Shown here piece by piece: positions 33,285 through 43,287 of a stretch of DNA of 64,000 nucleotides (position 1 is its first letter; every line of letters begins with the position of its first letter). The notes below the pieces were generated by a model. It made no database searches. It saw only the letters and a list, made by a program, of their open reading frames with translations, and had not been told where the DNA came from. The DNA comes from Haloimpatiens sp042688525 (GTDB lineage: Bacteria; Bacillota; Clostridia; Clostridiales; Clostridiaceae), in assembly GCF_042688525.2 (NCBI RefSeq), contig NZ_JBHWAB010000001.1, positions 2,604,001 through 2,668,000 on the forward strand, read 5' to 3'. The position numbers and the translations under genes were made by a program.

Positions 33285-35249
33285 CTACATCTTCAATTTT
33301 TCTACAACAAGTTCCCCTGCAGTATCTAAATATACATGTACGTCTCTACTTGCTATATCTAAAACATACTCCTTAGTACCGACTACAAACAAAGTATTTT
33401 GATAAGCATTTTTTGCCCATATATGACCATCTTTCTCCACATAAACTTTAGTAGATACTCCTCCATAGCTTCCTAAAATAGAACATTCTACTTTATTTTT
33501 AGCCTTAATAATGCCTCCTCTAGCTACTGTCCTTTCTCCTTTAAAATACACACTATCATTTGCTGTTATTTGAGATACATATTCTCCTTTACCTGTTATA
33601 TATATACTTCCAGAACTTTCGATTTTTGAGTCTTGGCAATAATTAATATCAATATCCACTGGAAGTTTTAATTTAAGCTTTAAACTTTCTACTTTGTCTT
33701 CAATAAATTTAACCACTTTGTTTAGCTCTAAAACATTTTGTATGTTTACTGGAGCCAATCCTATAAATTTTTTATTTATTAATTCAGTAACATCATCAAT
33801 ATTTTCTTCACCGTTTAATTTATATCCACATAGCTTAAAGTAGAGTTTAGGTATATCCCTATATTTTTTCTCTACAAGCATTTTAATAATTTCTCCATCT
33901 TTAAGTACTCTGGAGTTTTGAAATTTCTTCACTTGCTTTACCGCATCTATTAAAGAAACTATGCTGTGTGTTATTTTATCTAAATAATCAATTTCTTTTT
34001 GGAGATACACATCTTTGCCACCTGCTGCTACACTTGATAAAATAATATTTTTCTTAATTGTAACGTTATTTTTACTAAATATTTCTGCATTAGTAACATT
34101 ACCATCTATTACAACATTCCCTGCTGCCTTTACTTTCATTCCTTCTGTAATATTCCCATGCACTATTACTTCACCAACAAAATCAATATTACCACTTTTA
34201 AGATTTACATCACCATGAACTTCATGTACAGGATATACAAAAAATGTACTATTTCTAAAACTAGGCTTTCCATCTATTAATGCTACTACCTTATTTTTCT
34301 CTTGAATTTCACATCCATCAGAAGCTTTAATAGCCACCTTTTTACCTCTTTTTCTTTTTATTACTTTTCCAACAACATTATTCCCATCTTGTCCACTTTT
34401 ACCTAGATGCCTTACAGCTAAGACTTGACCTTTGATTACAGTATTTATTTTCTTTATATTTTTGTAATCTACTCTATCTTCGTCATCAACCTTTATTTGA
34501 TTATCAACTTGAAATTTATATTCAATGCTATCATCATCATCATCTACACACGCAACACCTTTTGCTACCAACATATTATCTATGCCTTTAGCATTGGTAC
34601 ATTTAATAACATTTTCTTCTATTATACCATAATTTATATCATTTTTCGCTAATTCTTCCTGAATTTCTTGTTTTTTGTATATAGGTGGATTAATCTTTTG
34701 CTTAACCTCTTCTTCCAATGTTATAGTATTTTTTTCTTCTTTATCCTTTAAAGCATAAATACATTGAGCCTTGTATTTTATAGTAATATATGCTTCCATT
34801 TTATTATTACTAAACTCTATATTAAGCTTTCTTTCTGCTATATTTTCAGGCATTATAATTTGGATATCACTTTCCTCATTTACCTCTTTTTTAGCAAATA
34901 TTTGTTTATTGTCAACTAATACTTTTACATTTTTTGATGGAACTATGTATGCAGCTCTACCACCTTTTTTAGGATTTTTAATTGTTAATTTTCCATTTTC
35001 AACTTTAGCTGTACCATTTATTTCATCTTTCTTAATTTTATCTTTTTGTGTTTGAACCTGGTTACTTTGTTCTTTTTCTTCGTTATCCTTATGCTCTATT
35101 TTAACCTCTATGGTTGTCCTTTTTATAAATAACCCATTTTTTTGTTGTATAATTTCATAATTTAATTTATCTTCTGCAATATTAAATTCTTCACTGGCCT
35201 TCTTTATACATTCCTCCAAAGTTCTACATGTAATTGTTTTATTTTTCAT
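33285..35249 (-). CDS. FapA family (DUF342) protein
   Basis: A 654-aa protein. The N-terminus (1-55) resembles a Jag-like module. Residues of about 215-450 form the DUF342 beta-helix with repeated GDV..G and NVVIDGNV patterns. The C-terminal half has a second beta-solenoid (SGSIYITGKGEY, GIIKAKNKVECSILGSYGG). Homologues head flagellar/chemotaxis operons in clostridia and include Vibrio FapA-type polarity factors. It is the first gene behind the 35330 SigD-like promoter. Its exact role here is unknown. Confidence 0.85.
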   Translation of the reverse strand: MKNKTITCRTLEECIKKASEEFNIAEDKLNYEIIQQKNGLFIKRTTIEVKIEHKDNEEKEQSNQVQTQKDKIKKDEINGTAKVENGKLTIKNPKKGGRAAYIVPSKNVKVLVDNKQIFAKKEVNEESDIQIIMPENIAERKLNIEFSNNKMEAYITIKYKAQCIYALKDKEEKNTITLEEEVKQKINPPIYKKQEIQEELAKNDINYGIIEENVIKCTNAKGIDNMLVAKGVACVDDDDDSIEYKFQVDNQIKVDDEDRVDYKNIKKINTVIKGQVLAVRHLGKSGQDGNNVVGKVIKRKRGKKVAIKASDGCEIQEKNKVVALIDGKPSFRNSTFFVYPVHEVHGDVNLKSGNIDFVGEVIVHGNITEGMKVKAAGNVVIDGNVTNAEIFSKNNVTIKKNIILSSVAAGGKDVYLQKEIDYLDKITHSIVSLIDAVKQVKKFQNSRVLKDGEIIKMLVEKKYRDIPKLYFKLCGYKLNGEENIDDVTELINKKFIGLAPVNIQNVLELNKVVKFIEDKVESLKLKLKLPVDIDINYCQDSKIESSGSIYITGKGEYVSQITANDSVYFKGERTVARGGIIKAKNKVECSILGSYGGVSTKVYVEKDGHIWAKNAYQNTLFVVGTKEYVLDIASRDVHVYLDTAGELVVEKLKM

Positions 35250-35329
35250 ATCTCAAACCCCGTTCCAAAATATTCTCTCTTATATAAAATATTCTTAAAC
35301 TAAGAATAAAGTGATTATTCACATTTATA

Positions 35330-35356
35330 TTATCGTATGAATTTTTCTATTCTTTA
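35330..35356 (-). promoter_or_regulatory. SigD-like promoter of the fapA-che-fliM-fliY operon
   Basis: On the minus strand: TAAA, 15 bases, TACGATAA. It lies about 80 bases before the fapA ATG and just after the end of the next upstream gene. Confidence 0.78.
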
Positions 35357-35370
35357 TTGCATAATATTTA

Positions 35371-36195
35371 TTAATTTCTTTTAGATTTTACATATTTATT
35401 AATATGCTCATCATATTTACATTTAATTCTATTTAAAACTACGTTATTCGCAGATTCGAATTTAAATTCATCAACTCTACTAATTGGAAGAACCTTAGGA
35501 GATGTTCCACAAATAAATAACGCATCAAACTTTTTAATATCATTGTAATGGACTTTTGATTCTTTTACGTCTAAACCCAATTTGCTGCAAAGTTCCATTA
35601 TAACTGCTCTAGTAACACCAGGTAATACATCTTTAAGAGGTGCTGTTAATACTTCATTATCTTTAACCATGAAAATATTGGATTTGCTTCCTTCTGTTAT
35701 ATTACCATCCCTATCTACTAAAATAGCTTCATATGCCTTTTTTGAGTCTATTTCTATATTCACCTTTTTTCTAAAATCACTATCAATTACTTTAGCATTA
35801 GGATTATTTCTTTCTCCATGATACAAAATTGTACTTACTCCTTTATGATACATATCTTGTGTTGGATATTTATGTTTTATAAAATACATCATAAAATTGT
35901 TTTCTTTGTTAAAGTTAAATACTATTTTTACATTTCCTGCTTCAACTTTATTTGCATTTACAAGTTCTATTATATATTCTTCTATTTTTTTACTATCTAA
36001 CCATACATTTTCCCCTGTTAATTTAGATGAATATTGAAGTCTTTCTAGATGCTTCTCAACATATAGAGGAACTCCTTGTATAATCCTAATTACTTCATAT
36101 AATGATTTCCCTTCTTTTAAATATTTTTCATCAAAATCTTCACTTTTCTTGATCTTGTCATTAAAGACATAGTAATTGTTTACACATTCACTCAT
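35371..36195 (-). CDS. Class IV aminotransferase family protein
   Basis: A 274-aa fold-type IV PLP enzyme, the family of branched-chain and D-amino acid transaminases and aminodeoxychorismate lyase. Visible marks are SLYEVIRIIQG, the ILVDRDGNITEGSKSNIFMVK segment (split by beta strands) and LPGVTRAVIMELC. The exact substrate is unclear. It stands alone, about 70 bases after a HAD phosphatase gene, and is unlikely to belong to the SigD operon. Confidence 0.85.
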   Translation of the reverse strand: MSECVNNYYVFNDKIKKSEDFDEKYLKEGKSLYEVIRIIQGVPLYVEKHLERLQYSSKLTGENVWLDSKKIEEYIIELVNANKVEAGNVKIVFNFNKENNFMMYFIKHKYPTQDMYHKGVSTILYHGERNNPNAKVIDSDFRKKVNIEIDSKKAYEAILVDRDGNITEGSKSNIFMVKDNEVLTAPLKDVLPGVTRAVIMELCSKLGLDVKESKVHYNDIKKFDALFICGTSPKVLPISRVDEFKFESANNVVLNRIKCKYDEHINKYVKSKRN

Positions 36196-36265
36196 TTAAT
36201 ATCCCCCTCACATTAATGTCTTTTATTTTAAAAATATTCAACTTTAGCAAAAATTGAGTTAAATA

Positions 36266-36910
36266 CTATTTCCAATTTAGTACTTCAATATTATTATACC
36301 TTTTTCTTGAATTTATTAAATATGGATGTCCTACTAATTTAAATAAAGGTAAATCAGCTAATGAATCTGAAAACATATATGATTCTTTAAAATCAGCTTC
36401 TATTTCCTCTTGTTTTAAATATTTCATTAATCTCTTAACTTTTTCTTCACCCTTACAGTTTTCTCCTTCTATTACCCTCTTATGAATACCTTCCTCTATT
36501 TTAAATCTTGTTCCAATAATTTTATCTACTTCCTTTATATTATATAACTCTTTTAAATAAAATTCTGCTGAAGCAGAAATTAAAATTACTTTATACCCTT
36601 GATTTTTTAATTTTCGCATTGTATCTATTGCATCTTTATATAAAATTTGACTTAGTTTGCTTTTATAAAACTCCTTAACTATTTGTTCCATATCCTTTTC
36701 TTCTATTCCATCAATGAATCCTAAAAATCTTTCTTTAGCCTTACCTGCATCATATATCTTTAACACATAAAAAAGGGCAGATATAAAACTTTTTGGTACA
36801 TGAGCTATAAATGTTGGATTCTTTTTCAACATAAATTTTAAAAATTCAAATGCTGTTTCTTTTTTTGTTAATGTATAATCTACATCAAATATAGCTAATT
36901 TCTCCATCAT
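36266..36910 (-). CDS. HAD-IB family phosphatase
   Basis: A 214-aa HAD hydrolase. The nucleophile motif DVDYTLTKKE, the second motif ILISASAEFY and the distal FSDSLADLPLF are all visible. Subfamily IB members include phosphoserine phosphatase-like enzymes that act on small phosphorylated molecules. The substrate is unknown. SD is CAGGAG. Confidence 0.87.
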   Translation of the reverse strand: MMEKLAIFDVDYTLTKKETAFEFLKFMLKKNPTFIAHVPKSFISALFYVLKIYDAGKAKERFLGFIDGIEEKDMEQIVKEFYKSKLSQILYKDAIDTMRKLKNQGYKVILISASAEFYLKELYNIKEVDKIIGTRFKIEEGIHKRVIEGENCKGEEKVKRLMKYLKQEEIEADFKESYMFSDSLADLPLFKLVGHPYLINSRKRYNNIEVLNWK

Positions 36911-36975
36911 CTCATCTCCTGTTTCATCTTGTATTTCAATATATTATTCAAAGATATCACCATAATATGTTATTG

Positions 36976-37010
36976 CAAAAGAAAGAGTCGATGCAAAAAC
37001 AGCGACTCCT
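36976..37010 (-). terminator. Probable terminator downstream of the DUF1292 gene
   Basis: GAGTCG/CGACTC with a 12-base loop is followed on the minus strand by TTTCTTTTG. The stem is only six base pairs. Confidence 0.5.
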
Positions 37011-37021
37011 AATTCTTATTC

Positions 37022-37330
37022 TTATTTTTCTTCTACTAATTGTTCGTAATAACTTCTAACTTCTTCAAATTCTTCATCATTAGGAACAACTAACTCTCCT
37101 ACTTCTTCATCTTCGCCTACAACTTTGAATAGATATACTACACCATCTTCTGGATTTTGCACTATTGCATATTCATTTTCTTTGTAAACAAATCCATCTA
37201 CTACTTCACATTGTACTACATTTCCTTTTTCATCTTCAAGTTCTACAAAAATAGGATTGTGTTGTTCATGGTCACATCCACATTCGCAATTCTCTCCGCA
37301 ATTACATTGCTGTTCTTTTTCCTTATTCAT
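37022..37330 (-). CDS. DUF1292 domain protein with Cys/His-rich N-terminus
   Basis: A 102-aa acidic protein. Residues 8-26 (QCNCGENCECGCDHEQH) hold five cysteines and two histidines, probably a metal site. The rest matches the small DUF1292 beta-domain of unknown function (VELEDEKGNVVQCEVVDGF). Usual DUF1292 proteins of Firmicutes lack such a rich metal cluster or have a shorter one. SD is GGAGG. Confidence 0.85.
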   Translation of the reverse strand: MNKEKEQQCNCGENCECGCDHEQHNPIFVELEDEKGNVVQCEVVDGFVYKENEYAIVQNPEDGVVYLFKVVGEDEEVGELVVPNDEEFEEVRSYYEQLVEEK

Positions 37331-37418
37331 ATAATTATACCTCCTGTTTATGGGTTATGGTATAATTTTACCCTTTATTTTAAAATAATAAAAGTGTTTT
37401 TTTAAATTTTATATTGTT

Positions 37419-37520
37419 TTAAAACATTTTTTTAACTCTTCTACCCATTTTTCTCACATTTCTTGTAAAACCATTCATCATTCTTTGCATTCTCATTCTT
37501 CTCATCATTCTATTTCTCAT
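37419..37520 (-). CDS. Arg/Met-rich 33-aa peptide
   Basis: The ATG is preceded by GGGAGTG and opens a 33-codon frame starting MRNRMMRRMRMQRMMNGF and ending VRKMGRRVKKMF. Ten Arg, nine Met and four Lys make it strongly basic; it could bind nucleic acid or membrane. I know no named family. It lies alone between PFOR and the DUF1292 gene, and its reality rests on the SD and the biased composition. Confidence 0.6.
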   Translation of the reverse strand: MRNRMMRRMRMQRMMNGFTRNVRKMGRRVKKMF

Positions 37521-37627
37521 GAATAATCACTCCCTTCACTATATATTTTGTACTATTTTTATTTTAAATACACTAGAAAGTTAAAACACAAATGGAAACA
37601 AGAACAAAGGTATATATTATATAAAAC

Positions 37628-37662
37628 AAAAGAGGCTTTCTCATTTCGAGAAAACCTCTTTA
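37628..37662. terminator. Terminator of the PFOR gene
   Basis: AAAGAGG(C)TTTCTC and GAGAAA(A)CCTCTTT pair around a short loop, with TTTTGTTTT on the minus-strand 3' side. Confidence 0.85.
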
Positions 37663-37673
37663 AATACTTAAAA

Positions 37674-40600
37674 CTATCTATCAGCAAGTTCTTTATAAGT
37701 TGCTAATCTTTCTTTAGCTTCTTTTTCATTCATTTCATATAATCCATCTGCTTGATCTGGGAATACTTTCTTAAGTGATGCATATCTTACTTCACCTAAT
37801 AAGAATTCTTTGAAATCACCAGTTGGCTCTTTAGAATCTAATGAGAATGGGTTTTTACCTTCTGCTTTTAATGCTGGATTAAATCTATATAATCCCCAGT
37901 ATCCGCATTCTACTGCTTTTTTCTCTTCTAATTGGCTCTTGCCCATTCCAGCTTTTAATCCATGGTTTATACATGGAGCGTAAGCGATTATTAATGATGG
38001 ACCTTCATAAGCTTCTGCTTCTCTTATAGCTTTAAGAGTTTGGTTTTTATCTGCTCCCATAGATATTTGAGCAACATAAACATATCCATAACTCATAGCC
38101 ATCATTCCAAGGTCTTTCTTCTTAACTCTCTTACCACCTGCTGCGAATTTAGCTACAGCACCAGTTGGAGTAGATTTTGAAGATTGACCACCTGTGTTAG
38201 AGTAAACTTCTGTATCAAATACGAATATATTTACATCTTCGCCTGAAGCTAAAACGTGATCAACTCCGCCGTATCCGATATCATAAGCCCAACCGTCTCC
38301 ACCAAAGATCCATTGAGATTTCTTAGTTAAATAATCTCTTCTTGCATATAATTCTTTAGTGAATTGATTTTTATCTTTTTCATTTTCAAGTAATGATACA
38401 ATTTCAGCTGCAGCAGCTTGTGATTCTTCACCTTTGTTCATTACAGTTAACCATTTTTCTAAAGCAGCTTTTAATTCTGCACTTACACCAGAGTTTATAG
38501 CTTCTCTTATTGTATCAGCAAGTGATTCTCTTATAGCTTTAACTCCTAGGTACATTCCGAAACCATATTCAGCATTATCTTCAAATAATGAGTTAGCCCA
38601 TGCTGGTCCATGACCTTTTTCATTTACTGTATATGGTGATGTTGGTGATGAACCACCCCAAATTGATGAACATCCTGTAGCATTAGCTACCATCATTCTG
38701 TCACCAAATAATTGAGTTACAACCTTAGCGTATGGAGTTTCTCCACATCCACCACAGGCACCTGAGAACTCTAGTAATGGTTGTTCAAATTGGCTACCTT
38801 TTACGCTAGCTTTGCCCATTGGATTTCTCTTTGGAAGTTTAGCAGCATAATCGTAAGCTTCTTGTTCTTTTTCTTGAGTTCCAAGTTGTTTCATAACTAA
38901 AGCTTTGTCTTTAGCTGGACAAACTTCTACACAGCTTCCGCATCCTGTACAATCTAGAACACTTACAGTCATAGCAAAGTTTAATCCTTCAAAGTTCTTA
39001 CCGCCCATTGCTTTTTTAACTTTCATTCCTTCTGGAGCATTCTTAACTTCTTCATCAGTAAGTAATGCTGGTCTTATTACAGCATGTGGACATACATAAG
39101 CACATTGGTTACATTGAATACATTTATCCATTTGCCATTCTGGTACGTTAACAGCAACTCCTCTTTTTTCATATGCTGCTGTTCCTGCAGGTAATGTACC
39201 ATCTTCATAACCATCAAAAGCACTTACTGGAAGGTCGTCTCCTTCTTGTTTGTTTATTACATCTGCAATGTTTTTAACATATGATGGTCTTTCACCACAT
39301 GCATTTGCAGTTTTTTCATCAGATGCATTTTTCCAGCTTGCTGGAACAGTTACTTTAACGATTCCTTCTACACCTTGATCAATTGCTGCATGGTTCATGT
39401 TAACAACTTTTTCACCTTTTTTACCATACATATTAACAACTGCTTCTTTTAAGTATTTAACTGCATCTTCTACTGGGATTATGTCAGCTAATTTGAAGAA
39501 AGCAGATTGCATGATCATGTTAATTCTTCCGCCAAGACCTATTCCTTGAGCTATCTTAATAGCGTCTATTGTATAGAATTGGATGTTATGTTCAGCAATA
39601 TATTTTTTCATTGTTGCTGGTAAATGTTCATCTAATTCTTTTTCATTCCATATAGTATTTAATAGGAATATTCCACCATCTTGAATTCCAGCTAATACGT
39701 CATATTTATTAACATATGCTTGGTTATGACAAGCAACGTAGTGAGCTGAACTTATTAAATAAGTTGATTTGATTGGTTTTTTACCAAATCTTAAGTGAGA
39801 AATTGTAACCCCACCTGATTTTTTAGAATCATATGCAAAGTATCCTTGTGCATACATGTCTGTTTTGTCTCCGATGATTTTGATAGCACTCTTGTTAGCT
39901 CCAACAGTACCATCTGATCCTAGACCCCAGAACTTACAAGCTGTAGTTCCTTTTGGAACAGTTACTACATGTTTAGTTATTGGTAATGATGTATTAGTAA
40001 CATCATCAACTATACCTATTGTGAAATCATTCTTTGGAGCATCAGCACTTAAGTTATCAAATACTGCTAATATTTGTGATGGAGTTGTATCTTTTGAACC
40101 TAATCCGTATCTTCCACCAACGATTTTTACATCTTTATTTCTTTCAAAGAATGCGTTTCTAACGTCTAAGTATAATGGTTCACCTTCTGAACCTGGTTCT
40201 TTAGTTCTATCAAGTACAGCAACTTTTTTAACAGTTTTTGGTATGTACTTAAAGAAATGATCTAATGAGAAAGGTCTGTATAAGTGAACTTTAAGAACAC
40301 CAACTTTTTCTCCTTGTTCATTTAAGTAATCAACTGTTTCTTCTATTGTGTCACAAACTGAACCCATTGCTATTATAACTCTATCAGCATCTGCTGCTCC
40401 ATAGTAGTTAAATAGGTGATAATCAGTTCCTAACATTTCGTTTATTTTTCCCATGTATTTTTCAACTATTTCAGGAAGTGCATTGTAGTATTTGTTTGAT
40501 GCTTCTCTTCCTTGGAAGTAAATATCAGGGTTTTGTGCAGTACCTCTAGTTACTGGGTGTTCTGGGTTTAAAGCATTGTTTCTGAATGCTTCTACTGCAT

Positions 40601-41201
40601 CAGTATCTAACATTGTTGCAAGATCTTTGTAATCCCACATTTGTACTTTTTGGATTTCATGAGAAGTTCTGAAACCATCAAAGAAGTTTACAAATGGTAC
40701 TTTACCTTCTATAGCAGCTAAATGTGAAATTGGAGATAAATCCATAACTTCTTGAACTCCACCAGAAGCTAGTAATGCAAAACCAGTTTGTCTTGTAGCC
40801 ATTACGTCTCCGTGGTCTCCGAATATTGATAAAGCATGAGTTGCTAGTGCTCTAGCACTTACGTGGAATACTCCAGGTAAAAGTTCTCCTGCTATTTTAT
40901 ACATATTAGGAATCATTAATAACAATCCTTGAGAAGCTGTGAATGTAGTTGTTAATGCTCCTGCTTGAAGTGAACCATGTGTAGCACCAGATGCTCCTGC
41001 TTCTGATTGTAATTCGCTTATTTTTACTGTTTGTCCGAATATATTTTTTCTTCCTTGTGTTGCCCATTCATCAACATGTTCTGCCATTGGTGATGATGGT
41101 GTTATTGGGTAAATTGCTGCTACATCAGTAAATGCGTATGCAACGTGTGCTGCGGCAGTATTACCGTCCATTGTTTTCCATTTTCTTTGGATTGGACTCA
41201 T
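37674..41201 (-). CDS. nifJ: Pyruvate:ferredoxin (flavodoxin) oxidoreductase
   Basis: A full-length 1175-aa single-chain PFOR that converts pyruvate and CoA to acetyl-CoA, CO2 and reduced ferredoxin. Two [4Fe-4S] motifs are CIQCNQCAYVCP (about 690) and CTGCGSCVEVCP (about 745). The proximal cluster begins at CGGCGETPY (about 815). The TPP site is GDGWAYDIGYGG and TEVYSNTGGQ near 965-1000. Codon use is more GC-rich than neighbours, as expected for a very highly expressed gene. It is monocistronic. Confidence 0.97.
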   Translation of the reverse strand: MSPIQRKWKTMDGNTAAAHVAYAFTDVAAIYPITPSSPMAEHVDEWATQGRKNIFGQTVKISELQSEAGASGATHGSLQAGALTTTFTASQGLLLMIPNMYKIAGELLPGVFHVSARALATHALSIFGDHGDVMATRQTGFALLASGGVQEVMDLSPISHLAAIEGKVPFVNFFDGFRTSHEIQKVQMWDYKDLATMLDTDAVEAFRNNALNPEHPVTRGTAQNPDIYFQGREASNKYYNALPEIVEKYMGKINEMLGTDYHLFNYYGAADADRVIIAMGSVCDTIEETVDYLNEQGEKVGVLKVHLYRPFSLDHFFKYIPKTVKKVAVLDRTKEPGSEGEPLYLDVRNAFFERNKDVKIVGGRYGLGSKDTTPSQILAVFDNLSADAPKNDFTIGIVDDVTNTSLPITKHVVTVPKGTTACKFWGLGSDGTVGANKSAIKIIGDKTDMYAQGYFAYDSKKSGGVTISHLRFGKKPIKSTYLISSAHYVACHNQAYVNKYDVLAGIQDGGIFLLNTIWNEKELDEHLPATMKKYIAEHNIQFYTIDAIKIAQGIGLGGRINMIMQSAFFKLADIIPVEDAVKYLKEAVVNMYGKKGEKVVNMNHAAIDQGVEGIVKVTVPASWKNASDEKTANACGERPSYVKNIADVINKQEGDDLPVSAFDGYEDGTLPAGTAAYEKRGVAVNVPEWQMDKCIQCNQCAYVCPHAVIRPALLTDEEVKNAPEGMKVKKAMGGKNFEGLNFAMTVSVLDCTGCGSCVEVCPAKDKALVMKQLGTQEKEQEAYDYAAKLPKRNPMGKASVKGSQFEQPLLEFSGACGGCGETPYAKVVTQLFGDRMMVANATGCSSIWGGSSPTSPYTVNEKGHGPAWANSLFEDNAEYGFGMYLGVKAIRESLADTIREAINSGVSAELKAALEKWLTVMNKGEESQAAAAEIVSLLENEKDKNQFTKELYARRDYLTKKSQWIFGGDGWAYDIGYGGVDHVLASGEDVNIFVFDTEVYSNTGGQSSKSTPTGAVAKFAAGGKRVKKKDLGMMAMSYGYVYVAQISMGADKNQTLKAIREAEAYEGPSLIIAYAPCINHGLKAGMGKSQLEEKKAVECGYWGLYRFNPALKAEGKNPFSLDSKEPTGDFKEFLLGEVRYASLKKVFPDQADGLYEMNEKEAKERLATYKELADR

Positions 41202-41280
41202 TAATAATCATTCCTTTCTCATATTATAATAACTAAGCTAGACATTTATTTTTTTATAAATTAGATATTTATTTATTAAT

Positions 41281-41307
41281 AAAGGTTGTTATTAAATAAC
41301 ATCCTTT
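41281..41307. promoter_or_regulatory. Dyad upstream of PFOR
   Basis: AAAGG-t-TGTTAT-taa-ATAACA-t-CCTTT is an 11-bp-arm dyad with one mismatch, 80-106 bases before the ATG. It resembles a Rex box (TTGTTAANNNNTTAACAA), but the spacing is one base short. The remaining gap 41308-41531 is AT-rich with no gene. Confidence 0.4.
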
Positions 41308-41531
41308 GTTAGCAAACCTGTACATTTCCATCATTGCTTAAATATTATATCTTGTTCTTTTTTGACCTTACACAAGCTATATTGCCAAAAAAGTAATAAA
41401 TTTATTCAAGACCTAACTATAATTATATACTATTAGAAAAATAATTCAAGAATAGTTTGTTTAATATATCACAAATAATTTAAATTTCATTAAAATATAA
41501 CAAAACATTATACAATTTCCTTACTTTTTCC

Positions 41532-43061
41532 CTATTCTTCAGTACTATTTAAGATATTATCAATTTTTGTTAATAGCATGTTTTTATCAATATTTTCTAT
41601 ATTATCATAATAGTCAATAAGTTTTATCAATCTTTCTTTCATACTTAATTTGTTTATGGATTCCATTTGATTAATTTTATAGATTTGCCCTAACTCCATT
41701 ATTCTTGCTTTATAATCTTTAGCGTTTAATAATTTTTTGAAACCTTCTTCAGAATCTTCATTACCATGCACTAGTAAAATTTCTCTTGGTTTCTTCTTTA
41801 ATTTTTTTATCCAATTTAAAAGTCCTGCTCTGTCCGCATGACCAGATAATCCTTCTAAATTATATATTTTTGCGTTAACTGTAACTTCTTCTCCAAACAA
41901 TTTAACTTTTTTCTTACCATTAAGTATAGAATAACCTAATGTTCCTTCTGCTTGATAACCAACAAAAACAATTGAACATTCTTTTCTCCATAAATTATGT
42001 TTTAAATGATGTCTTATTCTACCTGCTTCACACATTCCACTAGATGATATAATTACAGCTCCACTTTGAATTTTATTAACCATCATAGAATCTTGAACTG
42101 ATTTAGTAAAAACTAATCCTTTAAAATTTAATGGATTATCACCTTTTTGAAGTAATTTTTTCGCATCATCATCATAGTAATTTTTGTATTTTTCAAATAT
42201 TTTTGTTGCTTCAGTAGCTAATGGACTATCTACATATACTGTAATATCTTTTAATATATTATTTTCTGCATATTCATTCAATATATATAAAACTTCTTGA
42301 GTTCTTCCTACTGCAAAAGATGGTATTATAACATTCCCACCTCGTTTTGTTGTTTCTTCAATAATTTTTATTAATTCATTAAGTTGATTTGTTATATTAC
42401 CATGATATCGATTACCATAAGTTGTTTCCATTATAATATAGTCAGCATATTCTATATATGTAGGATCTTTTAATAATGGTACATTTATGTTTCCTAAATC
42501 CCCTGTATACACAAGTTTAGTTTCTTCATCATCATCTTTATCTTTTATAAAGATTTCAATGATTGAAGATCCTAATAAATGTCCTGCATCTTTAAACCTA
42601 ATTTTCAATCCTTCAAAAAGTTCTATAAATTTATCGTATGAGTATCCCCTAAATAAATTCATAGATGCTTCTGCATCCTGTGTGGTATATAAAGGTTCTA
42701 TAGGCTCAAGCCCTTGTCGAACTCTTTTTCTATTTCTCCACTCTACTTCCATTTGTTGAATGTATCCACTGTCTTTTAACATAACATCACATAAATCCAT
42801 AGTTCCTTCTGTGCATATAACATCTCCTCTAAACCCCATTTTATACATCAAAGGGATTCTTCCACTGTGATCTATATGAGCATGTGATAAAATTATGTAG
42901 TCTATATCCTCTGGATTAAATATAAAATAATTATTTCCTCTCTCTTTTTCATCTTTCCCTTGAAACAATCCACAATCTAACAAAACAGTTTTATTTTGTA
43001 TTCTTAATATGTGACATGACCCTGTTACGCAGCTAGCTGCACCGTAAAATTCTAATTGCAT
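41532..43061 (-). CDS. MBL-fold beta-CASP RNA/DNA nuclease
   Basis: A 509-aa metallo-beta-lactamase with HAHIDH at residues 60-65, a central beta-CASP cap (AVGRTQEVLYIL; SSSGMCEAGRI) and a C-terminal RMMBL part (LSGHADRAGLLNWI, LVHGNEDSEEGF). This is the YSH1/CPSF73-like bacterial group, probably RNA processing. ATG 43061 is used because GGGGTG lies eight bases upstream. Confidence 0.9.
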   Translation of the reverse strand: MQLEFYGAASCVTGSCHILRIQNKTVLLDCGLFQGKDEKERGNNYFIFNPEDIDYIILSHAHIDHSGRIPLMYKMGFRGDVICTEGTMDLCDVMLKDSGYIQQMEVEWRNRKRVRQGLEPIEPLYTTQDAEASMNLFRGYSYDKFIELFEGLKIRFKDAGHLLGSSIIEIFIKDKDDDEETKLVYTGDLGNINVPLLKDPTYIEYADYIIMETTYGNRYHGNITNQLNELIKIIEETTKRGGNVIIPSFAVGRTQEVLYILNEYAENNILKDITVYVDSPLATEATKIFEKYKNYYDDDAKKLLQKGDNPLNFKGLVFTKSVQDSMMVNKIQSGAVIISSSGMCEAGRIRHHLKHNLWRKECSIVFVGYQAEGTLGYSILNGKKKVKLFGEEVTVNAKIYNLEGLSGHADRAGLLNWIKKLKKKPREILLVHGNEDSEEGFKKLLNAKDYKARIMELGQIYKINQMESINKLSMKERLIKLIDYYDNIENIDKNMLLTKIDNILNSTEE

Positions 43062-43084
43062 GTTAACACCCCTTATTTGAAGTT

Positions 43085-43271
43085 TTAAAAATGACAAGTG
43101 ATAAATTTAAAGTGACAAGTTGCAAGTGACAGGTGATAAGTTACAAGTTATAAATGATAAGTGAAGGATAATTTTCAGAAGACAAGCTTCGGGAAATTTT
43201 TAGTTATCAACTCAACTTTCACAGTATATCATTTACCATAGCGATTATTTTTCACCTGCGAAAGTTGAGAT
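43085..43271. repeat. Short-unit tandem repeats plus fragment of the AACTTTCGCAG palindrome
   Basis: AAGTGACAAGT-like units are repeated at 43090-43165. A reduced copy of the AACTTTCGCAG/CTGCGAAAGTT family follows at 43210-43271 (ATATCATTT.. ends CACCTGCGAAAGTTGAGA). Confidence 0.55.
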
Positions 43272-43287
43272 ATTAATTATCTTTTCA

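Noticed and set aside
41532..43061. Lactonase or classical beta-lactamase role for the MBL protein
   Set aside because: The beta-CASP cap and RMMBL end identify the nuclease group.
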